Assembly (NCBI GenBank): GCA_035299585.1
Contig: DATGWF010000083.1
Coordinates: 1 to 11,911 of the forward strand
Length of the DNA: 11,911 bases
DNA from: DATGWF01 sp035299585
Lineage (GTDB): Bacteria > Actinomycetota > Actinomycetes > Actinomycetales > Microbacteriaceae
Direction: 5' to 3'
Shown here: piece by piece, positions 6,476 through 11,911 of the stretch
Position numbering within the stretch: position 1 is the first letter of the stretch
Layout of the letters: the number at the start of each line of letters is the position of its first letter
Translations under genes and position numbers: made by a program
The notes under the pieces: model-generated
The model's input: the letters and a program-made list of their open reading frames with translations, nothing else
Told to the model about the DNA's origin: nothing
The model's database searches: none

Positions 6476-7803
6476 TGAGCAAGCAAGACGGTTCGAATCG
6501 TCACGTCAGTGATGCGTCCGTCGACGATTCCGCGACGCCGATTATGCACGTCGACCTCGACGCGTTCTTTGCCTCGGTGGAAATCCTGAAGGATCCGTCG
6601 CTGCGCGGGAAACCGGTCATCGTCGGTGGTCGTGGTCCTCGCGCGGTGGTCTCGGCCGCGAGCTACGAGGCTCGAAAGTTCGGTGTGAACTCGGCAATGC
6701 CGATGGCGCTTGCTCTGCAAAAATGCCCCAACGCGATTGTGCGACCGGTCGACGGTGCGGCATACGCCGAGTATTCGCGACGCGTGATGGCGATCTTCAG
6801 TGACGTCACGCCACTCGTGCAACAGCTCAGCGTCGATGAGGCGTTCCTCGACGTTTCGGGTGCTCGCAAACTGCTCGGTCGTCCGTTCGACATCGGTCGA
6901 GCGCTCCGAGAGCGGGTTCGAGCCGAGACCGGACTCAGCTGTTCCGTCGGGATTGCCGCGAGCAAGTTTGTCGCGAAGGTGGCCTCCGGTCGAGCGAAGC
7001 CCGACGGGCTCCTGGTCGTTCCCGCGGCTGACACGCTCGATTTCTTGCGCCCGCTGCCAATCACCGCGCTTTGGGGCGTTGGCGGGGTGACCGCCGAGAA
7101 GCTGTATCGGCTCGGCTTGCGGACCATTGCCGACATCGCCGACACGCCCGACGATGCCCTGCAACGGGCGGTCGGGCCGGCGCTCGCGAGCCGACTGCAC
7201 GCGCTGTCCCGGGGCATCGATCCGCGCGCTGTGTCCACCGAGCGCATCGAGAAGAGCATCGGCCACGAATCTACGTTTCGGCACGATGTCACGAGCGTGG
7301 CTGAGCTCGAGCGCATCTTGTTGAGCCAATCGGAAGATGTGGCCCGTCGGCTTCGGCGAGCGGGCGTTCGCGCTCGCACCATTGCCATCAAGGTGCGGCA
7401 CAGTGACTTCCGCACACTCACTCGTTCCCGCACCCTCGCCGAACCCACCGACGTTGCCAAGCGCATACACGAGGAAGCCGTCGCGGCTCTTCGGAGCCTC
7501 GACCTGGAAGGTCAGCCGATTCGGCTCGTCGGCGTCCGCGGTGAGAACCTCACCGCCGGCGATGCCGAACTGGCGCTGTGGAATCCTGACGACGAATGGC
7601 GTGAGCTCGAACGCGTTTCCGATGTGGTCACTGAGCGGTTCGGGAAGTCCGCACTCTCACCAGCGTCGCTGCTCGGATCGCGTCGCCGGCAAGGTGCCGG
7701 CTATGACTCACGCACCGGTCGCGGCCTGGAGTCGTTCGATGGCGAAGTCGACGGACGCAACGAGGCTGGGGACGGCGACACTTCCGGCGCTCCGCTCAGA
7801 TAG
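6475..7803 (+). CDS. dinB: DNA polymerase IV (Y-family translesion polymerase)
   Basis: Pol IV is a distributive, proofreading-free polymerase that bypasses damaged bases. The 442-residue protein begins with about 22 polar residues absent from shorter homologues. Then come the palm motif MHVDLDAFFASVE (metal ligand D27, steric-gate phenylalanine F31/F32), YEARKFGVNSAMP (64-76), and SVDEAFLDVSG with catalytic D121 and E122. Next are the thumb with GVGGVTAEKLYRLGL (201-215) and a little-finger domain (about 255-358). ELALW (365-369) sits where actinobacterial homologues often have a beta-clamp motif of the QLxLW kind, with Glu replacing Gln. The last 40 residues are polar and probably disordered. 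GTG 6475 is preferred because it gives an N-terminus before the first palm motif; an ATG at 6471 is out of frame. The gene follows gatB but probably has its own promoter. Confidence 0.95.
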   Translation: MSKQDGSNRHVSDASVDDSATPIMHVDLDAFFASVEILKDPSLRGKPVIVGGRGPRAVVSAASYEARKFGVNSAMPMALALQKCPNAIVRPVDGAAYAEYSRRVMAIFSDVTPLVQQLSVDEAFLDVSGARKLLGRPFDIGRALRERVRAETGLSCSVGIAASKFVAKVASGRAKPDGLLVVPAADTLDFLRPLPITALWGVGGVTAEKLYRLGLRTIADIADTPDDALQRAVGPALASRLHALSRGIDPRAVSTERIEKSIGHESTFRHDVTSVAELERILLSQSEDVARRLRRAGVRARTIAIKVRHSDFRTLTRSRTLAEPTDVAKRIHEEAVAALRSLDLEGQPIRLVGVRGENLTAGDAELALWNPDDEWRELERVSDVVTERFGKSALSPASLLGSRRRQGAGYDSRTGRGLESFDGEVDGRNEAGDGDTSGAPLR

Positions 7804-7814
7804 GGTGCACGCCG

Positions 7815-7820
7815 TATACT
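7815..7820 (+). promoter_or_regulatory. -10 element of the thiamine-transport operon promoter
   Basis: TATACT is a near-consensus -10 located 12 bases after the dinB stop. It puts transcription start at about A7827, exactly where the riboswitch aptamer begins. No clear -35 is seen within the end of dinB. Confidence 0.65.
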
Positions 7821-7826
7821 CGAAGC

Positions 7827-7912
7827 ACCACGGGAGTCCGGCAATCCGGGCTGAGAGGAACGATTCGCGTTCGACCGTCGAACCTGATCTGGGTCATGCC
7901 AGCGCAGGGAGG
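7827..7912 (+). promoter_or_regulatory. TPP (THI-box) riboswitch aptamer
   Basis: The leader has the conserved TPP-aptamer blocks in order. A stem GTCCGG/CCGGGC (7836-7841 with 7846-7851) is closed by CAAT. CTGAGA (7851-7856) forms part of the HMP-binding pocket. A variable stem GTTCGA/TCGAAC (7869-7874, 7878-7883) follows. The pyrophosphate-side block AACCTGATCTGGG... with CTGG/CCAG pairing then leads to GCGCAGGGA (7902-7910). It binds thiamine pyrophosphate and lowers expression of the downstream ykoEDC genes when thiamine is plentiful. Alternative functions are very unlikely given the match and the genes controlled. Confidence 0.95.
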
Positions 7913-7926
7913 ACAATCTCGCAACC

Positions 7927-7950
7927 CGTGCCATTCACGAGAAAGGCACG
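7927..7950 (+). promoter_or_regulatory. ribosome-binding-site hairpin, likely riboswitch expression platform
   Basis: CGTGCC (7927-7932) and GGCACG (7945-7950) are exact complements around a 12-base loop. The 3' arm contains the GG of the GAGAAAGG ribosome-binding sequence and ends three bases before the ykoE ATG. There is no T-run, so control is probably at translation initiation rather than by termination. Which conformation TPP favours is inferred, not seen. Confidence 0.55.
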
Positions 7951-7953
7951 TTC

Positions 7954-8520
7954 ATGCTCACCGCCCGATTCACTTGGCGCGCACTCGACCTGACCACCGC
8001 GAGCGTCATTGGCGTCTCGGCAGGCGTCATTTTCTGGATTTGGGGACTGACGTGGTCTGTCTTCAGTGCGCCAGTCGACGCCCTACTCCCCGGCCTGGGT
8101 GCCTTCTTCGCCGGGGTGTGGTTGAGCGCCGGACTCCTCGGTGCGCTCATCATTCGCAAGCCGGGAGCCGCGTTGCTCACAGAACTCGTTGCAGCGGCGG
8201 TCTCGGCGGCGCTCGGTAGTCAGTGGGGGTTGACCGCTCTCTGGTCCGGATTCGTGCAGGGACTCGGCGCCGAGCTCGTATTCGCGCTGTTCGCGTATCG
8301 GCTGTTCGGGGCTCGCATCGCCGTGCTTGCCGGCATCGTTGCCGGCCTTGCCATGGCGGCAAATGACCTCATCGTTTGGTATCCCGGCTCGTCGCCGCTG
8401 TTCGCCACGGTGTACGCCGTGAGCGGCGCCCTGGGAGGCGCGGTCATTGCGGGTCTCGGCTCGGTGGCTCTCGTCCGATCCTTGCGGCGAGCCGGTGCGC
8501 TCCGGAGATTCGCCGCGTAG
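7954..8520 (+). CDS. ykoE: ECF transporter substrate-binding (S) component, YkoE family, thiamine/HMP
   Basis: YkoE is the membrane S component that captures thiamine or its hydroxymethylpyrimidine precursor for an ECF-type ABC importer. The 188-residue product is mostly hydrophobic, with about five or six membrane helices (for example 16-37, 45-66, 73-88, 104-116, 121-138, 152-174). It carries family-like segments such as LIIRKPGAALLTELVAA (65-81) and GLGAELVFALFAYR (103-116). The C-terminus is basic (RSLRRAGALRRFAA). ATG 7954 follows GAGAAAGG at good spacing, within a hairpin downstream of a TPP riboswitch; that location is the strongest evidence for the substrate. The stop TAG is followed by one codon and then the ykoD GTG in the same frame. 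YkoF, the companion of some Bacillus operons, is absent here. Confidence 0.93.
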   Translation: MLTARFTWRALDLTTASVIGVSAGVIFWIWGLTWSVFSAPVDALLPGLGAFFAGVWLSAGLLGALIIRKPGAALLTELVAAAVSAALGSQWGLTALWSGFVQGLGAELVFALFAYRLFGARIAVLAGIVAGLAMAANDLIVWYPGSSPLFATVYAVSGALGGAVIAGLGSVALVRSLRRAGALRRFAA

Positions 8521-8523
8521 ACG

Positions 8524-9963
8524 GTGCACGGTCTCGTCGCGCAAGGTTTCGGGTGGCGCCCTCACGGGAGCGTCACGCCGATTGTGGACGACTTCAACAT
8601 GCAGGTTACTGCGGGGGAGCGCGTGCTCGTGCTGGGGCCGAGCGGTGCGGGGAAATCGACCCTGCTGCTCGCCTTCGCGGGCGTGTTGAGCGTCGCCGAG
8701 CCGGGTGAATGGTCAGGCAGTGTGGTGCTTGACGGCGTCGACGTTCGGGAACGCACCTACCGTGCCGGGCTGGTCCGGCAGGATCCGGAGACCAACGTCC
8801 TCATGCAGCGCGTGCTGGACGAAGTCTCCTTCCCACCGGAGAACCTCGGCCTCGATGGCCACGCGGTTGCCGCGCGCGCCCAGGAAGCGCTCGAACGGAC
8901 GGGGCTGACTGTTCAACCCGGTCGCCGAACGGCCGCCCTCTCCGGTGGAGAAAAGCAGCGTCTTGCGGTGGCGAGTCTCGTGGCGATGAGACCCGAGGTG
9001 TGGCTCCTGGATGAGCCGACGGCTCAGCTCGACCCACTCGGTGCCCGAATGGTACGAGATGCTATCGAGGACGCGCTCAGGCCGGACGACATCCTGGTGC
9101 TGGTTGAACATCACGTCGAGTTGTGGTGGGACCTCGTGACGCGCGTGATTGTGATCGACGCGAACGGGCAGCTTGTCAGCGACGGGTCCCGTGACGAGTT
9201 TGCTCGGCGAGCGCGCGAGGTCGGGAACGCCGTCGGTGTATGGACCATCGACGATGTCGTGCCCGAGGCGAAGGGATTTGACGTATCGGGCGCCCCGCTC
9301 TTGGGCCTTCGAGACGTGCAGCTTATTCGCGGGGGAATGTTGGATGGCTTCGATTTCGAGCTTCGAGCGGGAGAGGTCGCGTGTCTGACCGGTCCGAATG
9401 GGTCGGGGAAATCCACCCTCGCGATGACGATTGCCGGATTGCTTCCGCCGCGCACCGGTCGCGTTGAAGCGAGCGAATCCTGGGCGCCGCGTCGGCGCGG
9501 ACGGCTGGAACGCAATCCGCTCCACTGGCGCGGGGAAGAACGAACGGCGCGAATCGCGACCGTTTTCCAGCAACCCGATCTGCAGTTCCTCGGGGGAACC
9601 GTGCGTGACGAAATTCTGCTCGGGGCCTCGACCGAGGCCGTGGCTTTCGAACTCCTCGAACGGCTGGGGTTGGCGGGCCGTCTTGAGCAATCTCCGCGCA
9701 CGCTCTCGGGAGGGCAAAAGCGCCGCTTGTCCGTAGCGACTGCTCTCGCGAGCCCGGCAGACGTCATCGTCGCAGACGAGCCGACGTTCGGGCAGGATCG
9801 CCACACGTGGCTCGCCCTCGTGCAATTGCTTGCCGCCGCTCGAGATTCCGGACGGACACTGGTGATGCCCAGTCACGACGAGCGACTCGTGCAGGCACTC
9901 GCTCCCCGGCTTCTTTCGCTCGCAGGTGATGTGTCCGTTCCTCGTGAAGGAATGGGACTGTGA
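8524..9963 (+). CDS. ykoD: ECF transporter ATPase with two fused ABC domains (YkoD-like)
   Basis: This cytoplasmic ATPase powers import through YkoE and YkoC. Its 479 residues hold two complete ABC domains. Domain 1: Walker A GPSGAGKST (38-46), Q-loop VRQDPETN (84-91), signature LSGGEKQ (139-145), Walker B WLLDEP (160-165), H-loop H196/H197. Domain 2: Walker A GPNGSGKST (290-298), Q-loop VFQQPD (347-352), signature LSGGQKR (394-400), Walker B VIVADEP (414-420), switch H451. Both sites therefore look able to hydrolyse ATP. The fusion replaces the separate EcfA1/EcfA2 pair of other systems. The GTG at 8524 lies three bases after the ykoE stop, has only a weak upstream GGAG at about 14 bases, and probably depends on translational coupling. 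The stop overlaps the next gene's start. Confidence 0.95.
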   Translation: MHGLVAQGFGWRPHGSVTPIVDDFNMQVTAGERVLVLGPSGAGKSTLLLAFAGVLSVAEPGEWSGSVVLDGVDVRERTYRAGLVRQDPETNVLMQRVLDEVSFPPENLGLDGHAVAARAQEALERTGLTVQPGRRTAALSGGEKQRLAVASLVAMRPEVWLLDEPTAQLDPLGARMVRDAIEDALRPDDILVLVEHHVELWWDLVTRVIVIDANGQLVSDGSRDEFARRAREVGNAVGVWTIDDVVPEAKGFDVSGAPLLGLRDVQLIRGGMLDGFDFELRAGEVACLTGPNGSGKSTLAMTIAGLLPPRTGRVEASESWAPRRRGRLERNPLHWRGEERTARIATVFQQPDLQFLGGTVRDEILLGASTEAVAFELLERLGLAGRLEQSPRTLSGGQKRRLSVATALASPADVIVADEPTFGQDRHTWLALVQLLAAARDSGRTLVMPSHDERLVQALAPRLLSLAGDVSVPREGMGL

Positions 9964-10691
9964 ATCGGCATCCGTTCGCGCTCCCGCTCGGGTTCCTCCC
10001 GACAACCGTTGTTGTTGTGGCGGTATTCCACCCGGTGGTGGCGGCAGTTTCCCTGGCACTCTGGCTCGTCATCCTTGTACTGCTCGGTCATGCGGGGCAG
10101 ATGCGTTCCCGAATGGTGCTCGCCGTACTCGGTGCCGCACTCGTTGCCGGGATTAGCATGGCGCTGTATGGCCGTCCATCCGGAGCCGAGATCTGGCGTT
10201 TCGGGCCGGCGCACATGACGGAAGGGTCGTTGGACATCGCCATCGCGACGATGCTTCGAATCGTGGCCATCGCCATTCCCTCAATCGTCATCTTCCGGAC
10301 CCTCGACGCCACACGTTTCGCCGACGCTCTCGAGCAGCACGTCAAGCTCCCCGCCCGTGTGGTGTGGGCAGTGTTTGCTGGACTTCGGCAGTTGGAGGCT
10401 ACTCGTGACGACTGGGAGACGGTTCGCATGGTCAGGCGTGCGCGCGGGCGCGATCGCGGCTGGGCATTGACTGACGCTGGGGCCGGTTTGGTCGGGATGT
10501 TCGGACTCGCTCTGGATCGCGGGGCAGAGCTCGCCGTGACGCTTGAGACGCGGGGCGTGTCGAACCCGCTCCGGCGTCCGTCTCGAGTCGTGGCGTGGCG
10601 TCGCCGTGACACCGCTCTGCTCGCTCTTGGCGTCACGTGCGCGGTGGTTCTCGTCGTGGTGAGCTGGCTGGTGGGAGGTTCCATTGTCTGA
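9960..10691 (+). CDS. ykoC: ECF transporter transmembrane coupling (T) component, YkoC-like
   Basis: EcfT-type proteins link the S component to the ATPase domains in the membrane. The 243-residue product has N-terminal hydrophobic helices (about 12-45 and 52-70), further hydrophobic stretches (95-113, 130-141) and a last helix (219-238). Between them lie coupling helices with the two characteristic short motifs: ARG at 161-163 (VRRARGRDRG) and TRG at 197-199 (LETRGV), which contact the ATPase grooves. GTG 9960 overlaps the ykoD stop by four bases (GTGA), typical of coupled genes. Its end overlaps the downstream kinase gene by eight bases. The thiamine/HMP specificity is inferred from the riboswitch and YkoE, since T components carry no substrate signature. 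Confidence 0.9.
   Translation: MNRHPFALPLGFLPTTVVVVAVFHPVVAAVSLALWLVILVLLGHAGQMRSRMVLAVLGAALVAGISMALYGRPSGAEIWRFGPAHMTEGSLDIAIATMLRIVAIAIPSIVIFRTLDATRFADALEQHVKLPARVVWAVFAGLRQLEATRDDWETVRMVRRARGRDRGWALTDAGAGLVGMFGLALDRGAELAVTLETRGVSNPLRRPSRVVAWRRRDTALLALGVTCAVVLVVVSWLVGGSIV
10673..10678 (+). promoter_or_regulatory. ribosome-binding site fixing a TTG start
   Basis: GGGAGG lies five bases upstream of TTG 10684, inside the end of ykoC. It favours TTG over the later in-frame ATG at 10705, which has no such site. Confidence 0.7.
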
Positions 10692-11202
10692 GCTTGACGA
10701 ATGGATGCGTTCGGTGAGCGGTCCCGCGCTCGTGACGATCGATGGACCATCCGGTGCCGGGAAGTCGACGTTCGCGACGGCATTGCATGAGCGCCACTCG
10801 AACTGGCAACTCATTCGACTCGATGACGTCTACCGCGGTTGGGATGATTTGCTCCCCACCGTCGAAGTCATGCGCGACTCGTGTGTTCTGCCGTTGCTCG
10901 GCGGTGCCGTGGGTGTGTGGCCCAAATGGTCGTGGCCGCGTACCGGACCGATTGTTCCGACCGAAGTTCCCGCTCGAAGTCGGCTCATCATCGAGGGGTG
11001 CGGATCGACGGGCATGGTTCCCGTCGGTGCCGAGCCGGTTCGCCACATCTGGCTCGACACCGCTCCCGGGGTTCGGCAGCAGCGGATTCAGGATCGCGAT
11101 GGTCGCCAGTTCGATGCGTATTGGCCGACCTGGTTTGCACAGTGGGAGCGTTACGAACTCACCTTTCGCCCGCGCGAACGCTGCGAGATTGTGCCCGGCT
11201 AG
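10684..11202 (+). CDS. uridine-kinase-like P-loop NTPase
   Basis: The 172-residue protein starts with VTIDGPSGAGKST, whose Walker A spans residues 21-29. LDDVYRGWDDL (47-57) resembles the lid/substrate segment of actinobacterial proteins annotated as uridine kinases, and SRLIIEGCGS (99-108) looks like a Walker B-type strand. Basic residues in QQRIQDRDGRQF (132-143) may form the arginine-containing lid. It should be a small cytoplasmic kinase, but I cannot name the substrate. The gene is the last in the riboswitch-led operon, begins inside ykoC (eight-base overlap) with its own strong ribosome-binding site, and is probably co-expressed with the thiamine importer. A kinase acting on an imported thiamine precursor is a guess from context only. 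Its stop overlaps the stop of the convergent metallopeptidase gene by four bases. Confidence 0.82.
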   Translation: MSELDEWMRSVSGPALVTIDGPSGAGKSTFATALHERHSNWQLIRLDDVYRGWDDLLPTVEVMRDSCVLPLLGGAVGVWPKWSWPRTGPIVPTEVPARSRLIIEGCGSTGMVPVGAEPVRHIWLDTAPGVRQQRIQDRDGRQFDAYWPTWFAQWERYELTFRPRERCEIVPG

Positions 11203-11546
11203 GCCCAGCCGAGTTCGTGAAGCCGTTCGTCGTCGATACCGTAATAGTGGGCGATCTCGTGCACCAGGGTGATGTGTACTTCGTCGCGAAGTTCGGCCTC
11301 GTCGTCGCAGATGGCGAGCAGTGATTCGCGGAAGAGCACGATGCGGTCGGGCATCTCCCCGAAGCCGTAGGCGCTTCGTTCCGGGAGCGAAATCCCGTCA
11401 TACACGCCGAGGAGGTCGAGTGAACCATCCTCGGGTCGGTCCTCAATAACGAAGATGACATTGTCGAGACCGTCGATCATGTCGTCGGGGAGGGCGTCGA
11501 GCTCGTCGGTGACGAGCGCTTCGAAGGCGTCCGCATCCATGAACAT
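11199..11546 (-). CDS. small zincin-like metallopeptidase family protein
   Basis: The 115-residue product has a zinc-binding HEIAHYYGID motif (H96, E97, H100, then D105) near its C-terminus, preceded by a helix-strand layout typical of the minimal single-domain zincins common in actinobacteria (formerly a DUF family). There is no signal peptide or membrane segment, so it is cytoplasmic; the physiological substrate is unknown. The acidic N-terminus (MDADAFEALVTDELDALP) is usual for the family. I chose ATG 11546 because AAAGGG lies six bases upstream; ATG 11540 is an alternative. The frame is open further upstream only because it reads through tRNA sequence. The gene lies downstream of tRNA-His and its broken copy and may be transcribed from the same unit. 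Confidence 0.88.
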   Translation of the reverse strand: MFMDADAFEALVTDELDALPDDMIDGLDNVIFVIEDRPEDGSLDLLGVYDGISLPERSAYGFGEMPDRIVLFRESLLAICDDEAELRDEVHITLVHEIAHYYGIDDERLHELGWA

Positions 11547-11577
11547 GCCGAACCCTTTCGTCGAAGGAATCGGGGTA

Positions 11578-11639
11578 TTGGGGTGAGTAACGGGGCTTGA
11601 ACCGGCGACCTGCTTGTACTCTGCACCACAACCAGGCGC
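11578..11639 (-). pseudogene. partial, broken copy of tRNA-His
   Basis: Bases 11578-11611 repeat 11647-11680 over 34 bases with one mismatch, and 11625-11639 repeat 11686-11700 exactly over 15 bases. On the minus strand the copy keeps the GTG anticodon loop, the variable region, the T arm, the 3' acceptor strand and the encoded CCA. The 3' strand of the anticodon stem (CCAGG) is replaced by 13 bases (11612-11624), a C:C mismatch breaks the T stem, and the D arm and 5' acceptor strand are missing. It cannot fold into a normal tRNA. It lies in tandem just downstream of the real gene, 31 bases before the metallopeptidase ATG. Tandem duplication with decay, or a trace of an integrated element, are both possible. 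Confidence 0.85.
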
Positions 11640-11647
11640 GAGCAACT

Positions 11648-11724
11648 TGGGGTGAGTAACGGGGCTTGAACCCGCGACCTCCTGGACCACAACCAGGCGC
11701 TCTACCAGCTGAGCTATACCCACC
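11648..11724 (-). tRNA. tRNA-His (anticodon GTG)
   Basis: Read on the minus strand, a full cloverleaf forms. The acceptor GTGGGTA pairs with TACTCAC (one G:U); the D stem is GCTC/GAGC; the anticodon stem CCTGG/CCAGG holds loop TTGTGGT; the variable loop is AGGTC; and the T stem GCGGG/CCCGT holds TTCAAGC. The extra 5' G (G-1, at 11724) opposite C73 is the identity mark of tRNA-His. CCA is encoded in the DNA at 11650-11648. It lies 36 bases downstream of the orn stop, the usual actinobacterial neighbourhood. Confidence 0.97.
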
Positions 11725-11730
11725 ATGTGG

Positions 11731-11746
11731 GTGCGACGTGTCGCAC
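11731..11746. repeat. short inverted repeat between orn and tRNA-His
   Basis: GTGCGAC (11731-11737) and GTCGCAC (11740-11746) are exact complements around two bases. The element could be a weak terminator for orn, an RNA-processing site or part of the tRNA promoter region. No T-run follows on the minus strand, so the role is open. Confidence 0.4.
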
Positions 11747-11760
11747 GCAACCCCTCGAGC

Positions 11761-11911
11761 TTACACCACGTCGGCTTGGTGCTGGTTCACGACGTCGAGC
11801 GCAATATCGCTGAGTTCGGCGCTCGTGAGGCCGGGTTCGGCTTGAAACACGGCGCGACGGTAGTACGCGAGTTCGCGAATGGATTCGCGAATGTCGGCGA
11901 GTGCTCGGTGG
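11761..11911 (-). CDS. orn: oligoribonuclease, C-terminal part (gene continues beyond window)
   Basis: Orn is the DEDDh 3'-5' exoribonuclease that degrades 2-5 nt RNA fragments to mononucleotides. Only the last 49 residues are in the window, starting HRALADIRESIRELAYYRRAVF. The opening H and the D five positions on belong to the final catalytic motif of Orn, and the IRE(S/L)xxEL-YYR pattern is specific to this family. The stop is TTA on the plus strand at 11761-11763. The tail after the catalytic helix (QAEPGLTSAELSDIALDVVNQHQADVV) is about as long as usual in actinobacterial Orn. The neighbouring tRNA-His supports the call. Confidence 0.93.
   Translation of the reverse strand, partial: HRALADIRESIRELAYYRRAVFQAEPGLTSAELSDIALDVVNQHQADVV

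Noticed and set aside
8713..10059. Minus-strand open frame of 448 codons inside ykoD
   Set aside because: Antisense to two intact ABC domains; no motif or ribosome-binding site.
11578..11700. CRISPR-like repeats
   Set aside because: Only two copies, and both are clearly tRNA-His sequence.
11547..11750. N-terminal extension of the metallopeptidase reading through tRNA-His
   Set aside because: The extension contains the repeated VAGSSPVTHP string, which is a known artefact of translating tRNA genes; the ribosome-binding site supports ATG 11546.

Overview
The window is a high-GC, gene-dense chromosomal stretch from an actinobacterium, most likely Micrococcales and probably Microbacteriaceae-like. 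The reasons are gene order (ligA, gatCAB, dinB; orn next to tRNA-His), actinobacterial-style protein sequences, GTG/TTG starts and TAN3T-type -10 elements. The genus cannot be fixed from the sequence alone. Most of it is housekeeping or nutrient uptake, but the left end carries a clear genomic scar.

Left end (1-2596): the 3' part of the NAD-dependent DNA ligase gene ligA (5' end outside the window) reads with normal GC to about base 650. It then enters a tract of visibly lower GC (40-57% in most 60-base lines I counted, against 60-67% around it) that runs to about 2440. This tract holds a complete but divergent LigA C-terminus and a second gene, a DEDDh exonuclease fused to a BRCT domain. Immediately after that gene lies an intact, in-frame piece of a second ligA 3' end (2441-2596), GC-rich like the flanks. 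The simplest reading is that a foreign block replaced the end of ligA, restored the reading frame with its own version, brought in the exonuclease-BRCT gene, and left the native BRCT tail stranded downstream. No integrase or transposase is present.

Middle (2556-7803): a small four-helix membrane protein gene on the minus strand diverges from the gatC-gatA-gatB operon, which encodes the tRNA-dependent amidotransferase that makes Gln-tRNA(Gln) and/or Asn-tRNA(Asn). Its promoter region has two GC-rich inverted repeats around a -10 element. dinB (DNA polymerase IV) follows and looks leaderless.

Right (7803-11202): a TATACT promoter, a TPP riboswitch and a hairpin over the ribosome-binding site precede ykoE-ykoD-ykoC, an ECF-type importer for thiamine or its HMP precursor. 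A uridine-kinase-like P-loop protein gene is translationally coupled to the end of this operon.

Far right (11199-11911, minus strand): reading in transcription order, the 3' end of orn (oligoribonuclease), a complete tRNA-His(GTG) with encoded CCA, a broken partial copy of the same tRNA in tandem, and a small zincin-like metallopeptidase. The metallopeptidase is convergent with the kinase gene and overlaps it by four bases. No stretch longer than about 220 bases lacks a protein-coding gene, and the longest such stretch (11547-11760) holds the tRNA and its partial copy. There is no CRISPR array, transposase or integrase.
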